Origin: DATFNV01 sp963827935 | Lineage (GTDB): Bacteria > Planctomycetota > Planctomycetia > Gemmatales > Gemmataceae | Length of the DNA stretch: 64,000 bases | NCBI GenBank assembly: GCA_963827935.1 | Contig: CAWHCN010000013.1 | Location: 1-64,000, forward strand | Direction of reading: 5' to 3' | Shown: positions 44,078-53,210 of the stretch, one piece after another | Layout: each line of letters starts with the position of its first letter | Position numbering within the stretch: position 1 is the first letter of the stretch | Notes under the pieces: model-generated | The model's input: only the letters and a program-made list of their open reading frames with translations | The model's database searches: none | Told to the model about the DNA's origin: nothing | Position numbers and translations under genes: made by a program

Positions 44078-44394
44078 TCCAAAAGGCGCCCGCGACCGCC
44101 AACGGGGTCAACGTCTATGAAGTGGGGGACGCCTTGGGAATTGACCGTGAGGACAGCCTGCTGTTCGCCAGGATGATGGTTGAGGAGGGGTGGGCCTCGG
44201 GGAGCCTGGGGAACGTCGCGCCAACATTGAAGCTGAAACTGGAAGGCTACCGACGGATTGCCAAGCTGCGGTGGCCGAGTTGGCGGCGATGGATCGACAA
44301 TCACCCCAAAATCGTGGGCGGAATTATCGGCTACATCGCGGCCCTAGCAAGTCCGCTAATACTCGAACTACTCAAGCGACTACTGTATCCGTGA
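44023..44394 (+). CDS. Small winged-helix-like protein with C-terminal membrane anchor
   Basis: A 123-residue protein from ATG 44023. Residues 12-50 (AETMIQKAPATANGVNVYEV and GDALGIDREDSLLFARMMVE) look like a winged helix-turn-helix; residues 95-115 (IVGGIIGYIAALASPLILEL) form one membrane segment at the very end. A tail-anchored DNA-binding-type domain is uncommon. The gene is just downstream of, and partly overlaps in another frame, the transposase 3' end. No family is recognised. Confidence 0.55.
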   Translation: MPFDVRRFERYAMHAETMIQKAPATANGVNVYEVGDALGIDREDSLLFARMMVEEGWASGSLGNVAPTLKLKLEGYRRIAKLRWPSWRRWIDNHPKIVGGIIGYIAALASPLILELLKRLLYP

Positions 44395-44491
44395 TCGACC
44401 CGCTTGCAACGAAGCTGCCGCGCTTGAAAGGTTTCGCCCCGCCTGAAGTGAAACGAGGGCCGCCGCAAGGAAAGGTCGGCCGGGAGCAATC

Positions 44492-44560
44492 TTTCAATGC
44501 AAAGCCGCCTGATGGGATGGCTGCAACGGTGCAACGATGCAACAAGCCGGCCGGGCGGCG
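44492..44560. repeat. TTGCA-rich repeat element, copy 2 (inverted)
   Basis: GCAATCTTTCAATGCAAAGC followed by CGCCTGATGGGATGGCTGCA and GTGCAACGATGCAAC is the inverted counterpart of the end of the element at 39241-39390. The two copies flank the lipoprotein-transposase stretch in opposite orientation. Confidence 0.65.
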
Positions 44561-44583
44561 CGCTAAACGCGGACCGGGCCCTG

Positions 44584-45908
44584 TCACGCAAACAATCTTG
44601 TCAACGCCCGTCCCTCCGCCAGGCGGAAGGGCCGATCGGTCTGGTCGCGCACTTCGGTGGCCGGGTCGATGCCGAAGCGCTCGAAGATCGTCGCGGCCAG
44701 ATCGCCGGGGGTGACCGGGTCGCTGGCGGGGGCGGAGCCGATGCGGTCGCTGGAGCCGTAGACGGCGCCGCCGCAGACGCCGCCGCCGGCCAGCAGGGCC
44801 GTGTAGCAGTCGGGCCAGTGGTCGCGGCCGGCGGAGCGATTGATCTTCGGCGTGCGGCCGAATTCCCCCATCGCCACCACCAGGGTTGACGACAGCAGCC
44901 CGCGGGCCGCCAGGTCCTCCACCAGGGCGGCCACACCCTGATCGCTGGGCGGGATGAGCTGGGCGTGGCGCGGAAAGAGGTTTTCGTGGCTGTCCCAGTT
45001 GGCCAACTGCCCGTTGGTTTGCCCGTCGAACACGGCCACGAAGTTGACTCCGCCCTCGACCAACCGCCGGGCCAGCAGCAGGCTTTGCCCCAGGCGATGC
45101 CGGCCATAGCGCTCGCGCAGCCGCGTCGGCTCGCCGGAGAGATCGAAAAGGCGGCGCACGTCCGGCGAGGCCAGCAGGCGCAGGGCCCGCTCGCGATAGG
45201 CGGCCGCGCGGGCGGCGGGGCCGGGAAGGGAAACATGATCCAGCCGCCGCAACAGGGCCGCCCGGTCGCCCAGATCGGTGATCGAGTCGAAAGCGGACAG
45301 GTGAAAATCCGGATTACTCGGATCGCCGGCCACCTGGAAGCGATCGTAGGCGCCGCCCAGAAGCCCCGGCGTTTGCCCGGGGAGCTGGACGACGTTGTAG
45401 AGGGTGTAGGGCAGGGCGACGTAGGGGAGGATGTGGGCCCGCGAGCCCAGGGCGTAGCTGACGGCCGAGCCGAGGGTGGGCAGGCCGCGCGGGTCGTCGG
45501 TGAGCAACTCCTGGTCGCCGCCGGCGGGGGTGCGGCCGGTCAGCGCCTCGGCCGCCGCGGAATTGTGGTTCCGCATCGGGTGGTGCAGGCTGCGCACCAG
45601 GGCCATCTGGTCCATCAGCCGGGCCGTCCGCGGCAGATGCTCCCCCAGGCGCAGACCCGGCACCGCGGTGGCGATGGTGCGATAGCTGCCGCGGACCTCG
45701 GCGGGGGCGGCGGGTTTGGGATCGTACGTGTCGAGGAATGACTCGGACCGCCGTAGTAGAAGATCAGGATACAGGAGCGGATGTGTCCCCGGGGCGCCGT
45801 TGCCGACGGCGCGGCCGGCGCCCGCTCGGACCGCAGCGCCAACCCCAGCCCGGCCAGGGCCGCGGACGCACAGAACTGCCGGCGGCCGAGGGTGCGCTGG
45901 CGGGTCAT
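44584..45908 (-). CDS. DUF1501 protein with twin-arginine signal, one-base frameshift
   Basis: ATG 45908 starts a twin-arginine leader (LGRRQFCASAALAGLGLAL), followed by CILIFYYGGPSH. Adding one T at 45737-45738 joins FLDTYDPKPAAPAEVRGSY and the rest: HHPMRNHNSAAAEALTGRTP, FDLSGEPTRLRERYGRHRLG, NFVAVFDGQTNGQLANWDSH, VVAMGEFGRTPKI, RDHWPDCYTALLAGGG. These are signature blocks of DUF1501, sulfatase/alkaline-phosphatase-fold proteins abundant in planctomycetes and commonly paired with DUF1549/1553 proteins. No such partner is adjacent here. The product would be about 440 residues, exported folded by Tat. Confidence 0.88.
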
Positions 45909-46083
45909 CCGTTTTCTCCATGCCGGCGGGCGAGGTGAGTGATCGGACCAAGGATAGCCGCTGGCGAGATGGGGGGCAATGGGGAGGAGCGAAGCTGCAG
46001 AAAGGGCGTGCCATTCAGCCCAGCGGATGATACCATCGTCGCTGCGTCGAATATCGGCACCCAACGCCCCGAGAGTCTCCCAC

Positions 46084-46704
46084 ATGTTGTGCTGGATAGC
46101 CGAGATCATTATCGTTGTTTTCGGAATTGTCATCCTGGTGAAGGGTGAAGTCAAGCTGAGCCCGAACCGGGTGGTGCCACGTGTCCCGTCGCGGATCATC
46201 GGGGGGTTACTCGTTCTGGCGATAATCCTCGGGCAGGGTGGTGCGATTATTTATGGCGCCGTGGTTGGGGCCAAGAAGGGCGTGGAACTCGCCAAGCAGG
46301 GCAAGCAGTTCAAGCCGGAAGACGTAGAGGCGCTCCAGGCCGAGCTCGTCATGCCGGCAATCATCATCAACGTTGTTGGCCACGCCCTACCGATCGTGGT
46401 CGCTCTCGTGATTGCGATGGTGACGGCCGTCCCAGCCCGCCGCAAGAAACCGCGCCGCGACCTCGATGACGATGACGACGATGACCGGCCGCGCCGGCGC
46501 AAGGGGCGAGACGATGAGGAGGAGGACGACGATCGGCCGCGCCGGCGAAGGAATCGCGAGGACGACGAGGCGGATGAGGAAGACCGGCCGCGCCGCCGCC
46601 GGGTCGTTGACGACGAGGACGACGACGAAGCCCCGCCCCGGCGCCGCCCGCGCGACGACGATGAGGAGGATGACGACCGCGAGGAGCGCATCAAGAAACG
46701 ATAA
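46084..46704 (+). CDS. Membrane protein with Asp/Arg mixed-charge tail
   Basis: A 206-residue protein starting at ATG 46084. Three hydrophobic segments (IAEIIIVVFGIVILVKG, IIGGLLVLAIILGQGGAII and VVGHALPIVVALVIAMV) cover residues 5-115. Residues from about 122 to the end alternate runs of Asp/Glu with RPRRR clusters, about six mixed-charge blocks. Such tails form extended polyampholytes in the cytoplasm. Family unknown; similar proteins are seen in planctomycetes. The repetitive tail is written with related codons, which suggests expansion by slippage. Confidence 0.6.
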   Translation: MLCWIAEIIIVVFGIVILVKGEVKLSPNRVVPRVPSRIIGGLLVLAIILGQGGAIIYGAVVGAKKGVELAKQGKQFKPEDVEALQAELVMPAIIINVVGHALPIVVALVIAMVTAVPARRKKPRRDLDDDDDDDRPRRRKGRDDEEEDDDRPRRRRNREDDEADEEDRPRRRRVVDDEDDDEAPPRRRPRDDDEEDDDREERIKKR

Positions 46705-46974
46705 GGCGGTAAACCGGCCCCCTTCTGGTACTGTCTGGGTTTCGTGGCGGCACGTTTCTAACGTGCAGCGGGACTTTCGCCCAGTGGTTTAGCCCGAGCC
46801 GACAGCTCGGTTTGCTTTCAATGAACAAGGCCCCGCTACCCGGGCGAGAGGTGTCGTGCTCGGGCAGCGATCTTACGGTGCGCGCGTATTTTCGACGCCA
46901 CCGCCCCAAGCGGCTCGGCTTGAGATCGACCTCGCCTACTTCCCCAACGTCGTCTGTTGCCCCGCCGACCCTGC

Positions 46975-48315
46975 TCAGATCGGCACCACTTGCAGCCCTA
47001 ACTCCCGCGCTTTGCGCTGCAGCGCTTTGACCTGACGCTCCTGCTGCTTGACTTCTTCGGCTGCCGTGCTCTCACGGCGATACGCTTCCCCACGCGTGAT
47101 GAGGCGATAGAAGAGCTTCGCCAGCTTGTGGGCTGTCGCCCTGATGGCGCTGCCTATCCCCAGCCGGGCCCGCAGGCGGCGCAGGAAATTACCCAGCACG
47201 CTCTTACTTCTGAGCAAGGACCGCGCCGCCAGCCGAAACGCCCTGGCCACCCGGCTGGCCGTCTGGGCGGGATAGCGGATCCGCTTGCCCGATTGGTGCT
47301 TGCGCGGCGCCAGCGTCGTCCAGGCCGCGAAGTGCTTGTCCGTCGGGAAACGTGCCGCCAGGTCCGGGCCTGTCTCCGACAAGACCGTCAGCACCGTGCT
47401 GGCGCCCAGACCGTCCACTTCCGTGACACGCACGCCCGTCAACTGGAAGATCAAGGCGTCGGCGTCGAACTCCGTCGGGCGGTTGCGACTCTTGGGCGCG
47501 GCCTTCTGGGACTCGGGCAACGGACGCCCCTGGGTCTTGTCCGGCATCGGCCCGGCCGCCTTGGCGTACTCCCGGTCACAGACATGGAGCTGATTCTGGT
47601 AGAAGTCCCAGGCCTTGAGCAGTTGTTTCAGCTCGAACAGGTGGGCCGTGTCCCAGGTCCCTTCCAGGGCCTTGGCAATCTCCTCGCGGCTCTTCTTGCA
47701 GCTGGGATCGCGCATCGCCGCCAGCGTCTGGGGGTCACGCTGCCCCTGGGCGATGGCACGCAGGATGCGCATGCCGGTGACGCCGGCGATGCTCGACACG
47801 GCCAGGTCCAAATGAACATTCATCTGGACCAGCACTTTGAGCATCATCTGCAAGAGCTTGGCTGCCTCGGTGATCAGATGCTCGCGATGCCGCCACAGCG
47901 TCCGCAACGCCAGCACCTCGTGCGCGGGTCGAAAACAGCTCTTGAGCTGGCCACAGGCGTGCATCTGCTGCAGCCAGACCGCATCGCAAACGTCGGTCTT
48001 CTTCTTGAGGTTGCGGGCCAGGCTGCGTGGATCGACCACCACCACTTCGAAGCCCTGGCTTTCCAGGAAGTCGCATAAGCACATCCAGTAGACGCCGGTC
48101 GATTCGAGCACGACGCTCGTGACGCCGCAGTGGCGTAACCACTCGGCCAGCGTCTGTAGGTCGGCGGTATAGACGCCGAAGCTACGCACGGGCTGCGGAT
48201 CGCAAGCGGGGTCGACGGCGACGACGTGGCTGGCGCTGCCGACGTCGATGGCGGCGGCACAGGGCCGGACGATGCGGGGCGGCGGGATGGGCTGGCGTGT
48301 CTTCTTCCGAGGCAT
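46975..48315 (-). CDS. IS110-family transposase
   Basis: A 446-residue protein. ATG 48315 is preferred because GGAGG lies five bases upstream. The N-terminal DEDD (RuvC-like) domain shows AAAIDVGSASHVVAVDP, VVLESTGVYWMCLCDFL and VDPRSLARNLKKKTDVCDAV; the C-terminal half has GLGASTVLTVLSETGPDL and FAAWTTLAPRKHQSG, with the conserved Ser region of IS110. IS110 elements use a bridge RNA encoded near one end; the flanks here (46710-46974 and 48316-48600) would be the place to look. No terminal inverted repeats are expected. Confidence 0.93.
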   Translation of the reverse strand: MPRKKTRQPIPPPRIVRPCAAAIDVGSASHVVAVDPACDPQPVRSFGVYTADLQTLAEWLRHCGVTSVVLESTGVYWMCLCDFLESQGFEVVVVDPRSLARNLKKKTDVCDAVWLQQMHACGQLKSCFRPAHEVLALRTLWRHREHLITEAAKLLQMMLKVLVQMNVHLDLAVSSIAGVTGMRILRAIAQGQRDPQTLAAMRDPSCKKSREEIAKALEGTWDTAHLFELKQLLKAWDFYQNQLHVCDREYAKAAGPMPDKTQGRPLPESQKAAPKSRNRPTEFDADALIFQLTGVRVTEVDGLGASTVLTVLSETGPDLAARFPTDKHFAAWTTLAPRKHQSGKRIRYPAQTASRVARAFRLAARSLLRSKSVLGNFLRRLRARLGIGSAIRATAHKLAKLFYRLITRGEAYRRESTAAEEVKQQERQVKALQRKARELGLQVVPI

Positions 48316-48737
48316 GAGGACCTCCAACGACGGTGAGGGACGGGCGAAGAAAATGTCGGCGGAGGATGGGTCGAACGAAGGACGAGACTTTCAAGCGGGC
48401 TCGCGGCACCAAGGAAAGTGAAGCCGACCCAAGGGCCAAGCTCAAGCACGGGCTCAGAGGCACCAGATCAAACGCGGCCACCGCGCTCCGCCGCCACAAA
48501 GAAGAGCTAGAGAAGCGCAGTGCGAACGGAAAGCCGATGGCCTGTCAGGTTCATAGCGGAACGTGTGCCAGGGACTGGCATCAGCCCTCAAGATGATCCT
48601 TGGTCGGCGGGGCGGGTCCGCACACACGGAATTATATGCATCGTGGCGCTTTGTGCCGAAATGTGAAGGCGCATGTCGATATTTGACAAGGGATTGCGGC
48701 CGGGCGCCAGGACACATATAATTCCCGGCGAATTTAG
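48316..48737. other. IS110 5' flank and inverted repeat GGAATTATATG
   Basis: About 420 bases with no gene. GGAATTATATG (48628-48638) and CATATAATTCC (48715-48725) are perfect complements about 98 bases across, just left of the MITE. The part nearest the transposase start may hold the non-coding end (candidate bridge RNA) of the IS110 element. Confidence 0.4.
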
Positions 48738-48857
48738 TTGGACAGCGCCACTTTTCACACTGGGCAAGGCCGAAGTCAAGCTGGGCAAAGTAAATCGCCG
48801 TAAGTCCTTGGTTTTCGTGTGGCCATCTTACCCAGAATAAAAAGTGGCGCTGTCCAA
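48738..48857. mobile_element. 120-base MITE-like element with 18-base terminal inverted repeats
   Basis: TTGGACAGCGCCACTTTT at 48738-48755 is exactly complemented at 48840-48857, and similarity continues inward for about ten more bases. The four bases TTAG directly flank both ends (48734-48737 and 48858-48861), as a target duplication would. It contains no gene. Its right end touches the phosphatidylserine decarboxylase stop codon. Confidence 0.75.
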
Positions 48858-49815
48858 TTAGTGCGACATGGGAATTCGAGGGAAACCGGTACCACCTTCC
48901 GTCTCCTCGGCCCGGTTCGCGAACCGCAGCAGTACCGTGGCTCCCCCCCTCACAGCATCGCCGGCCTTCACCAGCACGTCCATCGCCTCGCCCGCCGGCA
49001 GCAACACGTCGGTCCGCGAGCCGAGTTTGATCATGCCGTAGCGTTCGCCGGCCTGGAGTTCCTCGTTGAGCCGGGCCCAGCAGACGATGCGCCGGGCCAC
49101 GGCGCCGGCCACCTGCTTGATGCGCAGCAGTCGGCCGCTCGGCTCTTCCAGGTCCAGCCAGAACTGCTCGTTGACGGTGTCGCAATCGCCGCGGGTGGCC
49201 GGCACGAAGCGGCCCTTGAAGTAGCGCAACGCCGTCACACGCCCGGTCCGCGGGACCCGGTTGACATGGACGTTGAACGGCGACAGGAAAATACTCACGC
49301 GGAAGGCGCGTCCGCCCGGGAAATCGGGCTCCTCCACCTCGCCCACGCCAATCACCGTGCCATCGGCGGGGCTCAAAAGGGCGTCCGCATCAGTCGGGAT
49401 CGCGCGCTGGATCACGGAAGAAGGAGACGATGAAGATCCAGAAGCCAACAGCTGCCGCGCTGGCGATGAGAAAGCCCCAGTGAAGCAGGACACCCAGAAC
49501 AGCCAGGCCGGCGGCCAGGGCAAGCAACAGGGTGCTGTAGAAGACGACCTCGGCCAGGCCGGCGCGGGCCAGCGGCAACAGGCCAGGGCGGCGGTACGGA
49601 TCGTCCGCGGGCCCGAAGTGATAGCCGCAGACATTCCGGCAGAACTTCAAGTCGCGGCTATCGACGATGTCGTGTACGCAGGCAACGCACTGTCCCTGGC
49701 GCTGCTCGGCCATCTGCCGGACCTGGCCGGCCCGGAAGCGGCGCAGGAAGGCGCGGCGCAGGCGGCCCCACGCCACTTCGAGCCGCGTGGCGATGCTGTG
49801 GCCGCCGGGCTGCAC
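48858..49815 (-). CDS. psd: Phosphatidylserine decarboxylase family protein, frameshift
   Basis: The C-terminal frame has ALLSPADGTVIGVGEVE, FRVSIFLSPFNVHVNR, TVNEQFWLDLEE, VAGAVARRIVCWA and MIKLGSRTDVLLP; the last carries the G-S-x-x-D-type autocleavage site region (LGSRTDV; the family has G-S-T or G-S). N-terminal to the shift at about 49397-49405 lie a membrane segment (YSTLLLALAAGLAVLGVLL) and FFRDPARDP. It makes phosphatidylethanolamine from phosphatidylserine in the membrane. Upstream in the same frame is a Cys-rich stretch (CVACVHDIVDSRDLKFCRNVC) that may be a separate small gene. The left end is touched by a MITE. Confidence 0.8.
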
Positions 49816-49904
49816 GCTCGTCGGGAACGTGGGGGGGACTGCGGGACAGCGCGTCGTTCCAGGGTCGCCATGATCCTGAGGATAGCAGGCCGGCCGAACT
49901 CTGA

Positions 49905-50363
49905 CTATTGCTGCGGCGGAGAATTGGCCCCGTCCCGAGTCCCCATTCGCAGGCGGAGCCGCTGAACCAGCTTGCTCCGCGTCGGCACCGTGGAGAGCAG
50001 ATTTGTCTCGGGCGGCGGAGCGGGCGGGGCCGGGGTTGGCGAGGCGGGCTGAGGCGGCGGCAGCGGCTCCGTCAGAGTCGCCGCGGTGGCTGGCGGCGCT
50101 GGCTTATTGAAAACCTCTTCCAGCTGAGCCTCGGTGAGCGGCTTCTGGAAGCCCATGTGGTCCAGATGTTCATAAGGCAGGATGAAGATGCGGCCGCCGT
50201 CGGTGCTGCCGGCCAGCCGGCCGCGGAGCACCATGAAGTCCTCCTCCATGCGCAGCAGGGTCTGGACGTTGATCTCCGTGCCCTGGGCCGTCATCATCAT
50301 CAGGTTATCGATGTGTTGTTCCGGAATGCGGCGCAGCAGCGCCTTCCATAACTCGGCCAGCAT
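49905..50363 (-). CDS. Hypothetical protein with Pro-rich tail
   Basis: A 152-residue protein from ATG 50363, with GGAG nine bases upstream. Residues 1-85 (MLAELWKALLRRIPEQHIDN, MVLRGRLAGSTDGGRIFILP) form a compact domain; residues 95-130 are almost all Pro and Ala, ending in a short basic tail. There is no signal peptide. I do not recognise the family; it may be planctomycete-specific. Confidence 0.6.
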   Translation of the reverse strand: MLAELWKALLRRIPEQHIDNLMMMTAQGTEINVQTLLRMEEDFMVLRGRLAGSTDGGRIFILPYEHLDHMGFQKPLTEAQLEEVFNKPAPPATAATLTEPLPPPQPASPTPAPPAPPPETNLLSTVPTRSKLVQRLRLRMGTRDGANSPPQQ

Positions 50364-50449
50364 GGCGCACTCCGTCGAGATCGTAAGCGGTCTGGACAAG
50401 TGTAGCTCACGGAGTGGGGGCGGCAGGCGGAGCCTGCCCTACGGTGGTT

Positions 50450-50532
50450 GTAGGGTGCGTCAAGCGTACTCGCGCCGACGCACCGTCCCGGCCCCCCGGT
50501 GCGTCGGCGCGAGTACGCTTGACGCACCCTAC
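50450..50532. repeat. Perfect 35-base inverted repeat, 13-base loop
   Basis: Arm 50450-50484 begins GTAGGGTGCGTCAAGCGT and is exactly complemented at 50498-50532. It lies between the hypothetical gene and the 3' end of the propeller-protein gene on the same strand. As RNA it would form an extremely stable hairpin. Confidence 0.88.
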
Positions 50533-50558
50533 GCTTGCTGGCGGTTCAACGCTACGGC

Positions 50559-53165
50559 TTACTCGTCCGCCTCCACCCGAAAGCGCTTGCTGACAACGCG
50601 ACCATCAACGCGCAAGTCGATGGTGTATTCGCCCGGCGGCACCAGGCTGGCCCCCGACTCCGGCGCGGCGTGCAGCGGCCAGACGAGTCGGTGGAGTCCC
50701 GGCTCGGCGGCTCCTTTCAACTCGATCACCCGCCGCCCGCGCCCGTCAGCGATCGCCAGGCTGGGCGGCGTGGCGGCCGGCGAGGCCAGATAGTAGTAGA
50801 GCACCGCTCCAAAGGGCGGATTCCGCGCGGCGTACAACTTCACTCCGCCCAGACCGTGCGTCCCCCGCGAGCGGTACAGCGTGGCCGATTTCACGTCGAA
50901 CAGATGGACCGATTCGGCCAGGACCCGGGGCGTCATCTGTTCCAGCGGTGCCAGGTCAAGGATGTAAAGCCCGCGCCCGTGCGTGCCGATAACCAGGTCG
51001 CGGTCACGCGGCTGGATGACCAGGTCGTGCACCGCCACGGTCGGCAACCCCGCGTAGCGTCGCCAGGCCGCTCCGCCATCCAGGGAGACAAAGAGCCCAA
51101 ATTCGGTGCCGGCCAGCAGGAAGTTAGGATTGCGCGACGATTCGCGCACAACGTAGACCGGGCTGGTCGGAGGCAGGTCGCTTATGATGGACTTCCAACT
51201 CTGCCCGAAGTCGGTGGTGCGATAGAGGTAGGGCCGGCGATCGTCGTTGCGGTGGCGATCCAGGGCCACGTAGGCTGTCCCCTCGGCGAATGCGGACGCG
51301 ATCACGCGGCTGACGTGGCGCTCACGCGGCACACCTGTAAAGTGAGCGGACACGTCGGTCCAGTCCCCGCCGCTGTTGCGGCTCACCTGGACGCGCCCGT
51401 CGTCGGTCCCGGCCCAGAGGGTCCCTGGCTTGATCGGTGATTCGGCCAGGGTGGTGATGGTGTGGCTGTTGTCGGCACTGCGGCCGGGCTTGCCCAGCGT
51501 CAGATCGGGACTCAGCACCTCCCAGTGATCCCCTCGATCGCGCGAGCGGAACACGAAGTTGCCACCGAAATAGACCACGCTGGGATTGTGCGGCGACAGC
51601 AGGATCGGCGAACTCCAGTTGAAGCGGAATTCCGGCTCCCCGCGCGGCGGCCTTGGGCGGATGCTCACCATCTCGCCCGTGCCGACATTGATACGGCGCA
51701 ACTCGCCGTACTGTCCCTCGGCGTAAACCACGTTCGGGTCGGACGGGTCCACCTGGCAGTAGAAGCCGTCCATCGACAGGACACGGAACCAGTTGGCTGC
51801 CGTGATGCCGTCGGGATTGCGGGTGGCACTCGGCCCGCCCCAGCTGCCGTTGTCCTGGAGCCCGCCGTACACCCAGTAAGGCTTGCTTGTATCGACGGCC
51901 ACCGCGTAAAACTGGCCGATGGGCAGGTTCTTGGCATGTTCCCAGTTGGCGCCGCGGTCGTTGGTGAAATAGACGCCGCCGTCGGAGCCCGCGATGACAT
52001 GGTCCGAATCGTGCGGGTCGATCCACAAGGCGTGGTGATCGGCGTGGACGCCGGGCGCGGCATCATCGACGAAGGTCTTGCCGCCGTCCTTCGACAGATG
52101 GAGGCCAACGCCGAGAACGTAGAGGCGCCGGCTCTCATTGGGATCGATGCGAATCTGGCTGAAGTAAAACGGGCGCGGACAGAGGTCGTTCACCTTGACC
52201 CAGCTTTCGCCGCGATCCTCGGAGCGGAAGATGCCTCCGGTCGCCGGCTCGCCACCGGCATGAGCCGGCTGGCCCCATTCGGTCTCGCGGCGGAGCAGTG
52301 TTTTGTCGGTTTGGATGACGGCATAGAGCAGGCGCGGATCCTTGCGGGCGATGGCCAGTCCACAGCGGCCAAACGGACGATCAGGCAGGCCGGTGGTCAG
52401 GCGGCGCCAGGTCGTGCCGCCGTCGCTTGTTTTGTACAGACCGGCGTACGGGCCGAACTGCTCGACCGGGTTGCCGCCCGAAAAAGCGTCGCGCCGCACC
52501 CGGTAGGCCGCTGCAACCAGGGTCTTCGGATCGGCCGGGTCCATGACCAAGTCGATGAAGCCGGTGTCGGCATCGAGGAACTTGACTTGCTGCCAGGATC
52601 GCCCGCCGTCGGTGGTCCGATACAGCCCGCGCTCCTTGTTGGGACCCCAGAGGTGGCCCAGGGCGGCGACGTAGACGATATCGGGATTGGTCGGATGGAT
52701 GGCGATGCGGCCGATGTGCTGGGTGTCGTCCAGGCCCATGTGCTGCCAGGTCTTGCCGGCGTCCTCGGATTTGTAGACACCGTCGCCCCAGGCGACGCTG
52801 TTGCGTGGATTGGCCTCGCCCGTGCCGACCCAGACGACATCGGGGTTCGACGGGGCCACGGCCACCGCGCCCAGGCTGACGGTGTTTTCGCGCTCGAAGA
52901 CGGGGGTCCAGGTGGTGCCGCCGTTGGTCGTCTTCCACAAACCGCCCGAAGCGGTGGCCACGTAAAGCGTGGCCGGCCGGGATTCGACGACGGCCAGGTC
53001 GACAACACGGCCTCCCATGTTTCCGGGGCCGAGGCACCGCGCCGGGAGAGCATCGAGCAGCCGGGGGTCGAAGCCGGCACCCCGGACGGCAGGGCCGAGC
53101 AGCACGAGCGCAAGGAGGACGACAGCCCCAGCGAAGCGACGGCAGGGCAGGAGGCAAGAGAGCAT
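50559..53165 (-). CDS. Large secreted Asp-box (BNR/sortilin-like) beta-propeller protein
   Basis: An 868-residue protein with a signal peptide (GAVVLLALVLLGPAVRG). At least ten Asp-box motifs of the type S-x-D-x-G-x-T-W are visible, for example TTNGGTTW, SEDAGKTW, TTDGGRSW, TSDGGTTW, SEDRGESW, SKDGGKTF, TNDRGANW, SRDRGDHW and TTDFGQSW, forming one or two propellers (VPS10/sortilin or sialidase-like). A C-terminal immunoglobulin-like region ends PPGEYTIDLRVDG. Similar proteins in planctomycetes and other bacteria are annotated as glycosyl hydrolases, but no catalytic residues are evident. Confidence 0.85.
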   Translation of the reverse strand: MLSCLLPCRRFAGAVVLLALVLLGPAVRGAGFDPRLLDALPARCLGPGNMGGRVVDLAVVESRPATLYVATASGGLWKTTNGGTTWTPVFERENTVSLGAVAVAPSNPDVVWVGTGEANPRNSVAWGDGVYKSEDAGKTWQHMGLDDTQHIGRIAIHPTNPDIVYVAALGHLWGPNKERGLYRTTDGGRSWQQVKFLDADTGFIDLVMDPADPKTLVAAAYRVRRDAFSGGNPVEQFGPYAGLYKTSDGGTTWRRLTTGLPDRPFGRCGLAIARKDPRLLYAVIQTDKTLLRRETEWGQPAHAGGEPATGGIFRSEDRGESWVKVNDLCPRPFYFSQIRIDPNESRRLYVLGVGLHLSKDGGKTFVDDAAPGVHADHHALWIDPHDSDHVIAGSDGGVYFTNDRGANWEHAKNLPIGQFYAVAVDTSKPYWVYGGLQDNGSWGGPSATRNPDGITAANWFRVLSMDGFYCQVDPSDPNVVYAEGQYGELRRINVGTGEMVSIRPRPPRGEPEFRFNWSSPILLSPHNPSVVYFGGNFVFRSRDRGDHWEVLSPDLTLGKPGRSADNSHTITTLAESPIKPGTLWAGTDDGRVQVSRNSGGDWTDVSAHFTGVPRERHVSRVIASAFAEGTAYVALDRHRNDDRRPYLYRTTDFGQSWKSIISDLPPTSPVYVVRESSRNPNFLLAGTEFGLFVSLDGGAAWRRYAGLPTVAVHDLVIQPRDRDLVIGTHGRGLYILDLAPLEQMTPRVLAESVHLFDVKSATLYRSRGTHGLGGVKLYAARNPPFGAVLYYYLASPAATPPSLAIADGRGRRVIELKGAAEPGLHRLVWPLHAAPESGASLVPPGEYTIDLRVDGRVVSKRFRVEADE

Positions 53166-53210
53166 GCAGGCCCCGGGATGCAGCCGCGTCCGGTGGCGCC
53201 GGCCCGCGGG

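Noticed and set aside
48660..48730. Possible promoter TTGACA...TATAAT
   Set aside because: The two boxes are about 28 bases apart, too far for a sigma-70 promoter.
48454..49185. Minus-strand frame across the MITE into the psd gene
   Set aside because: It is out of frame with the psd motifs and made of repeat-derived sequence.
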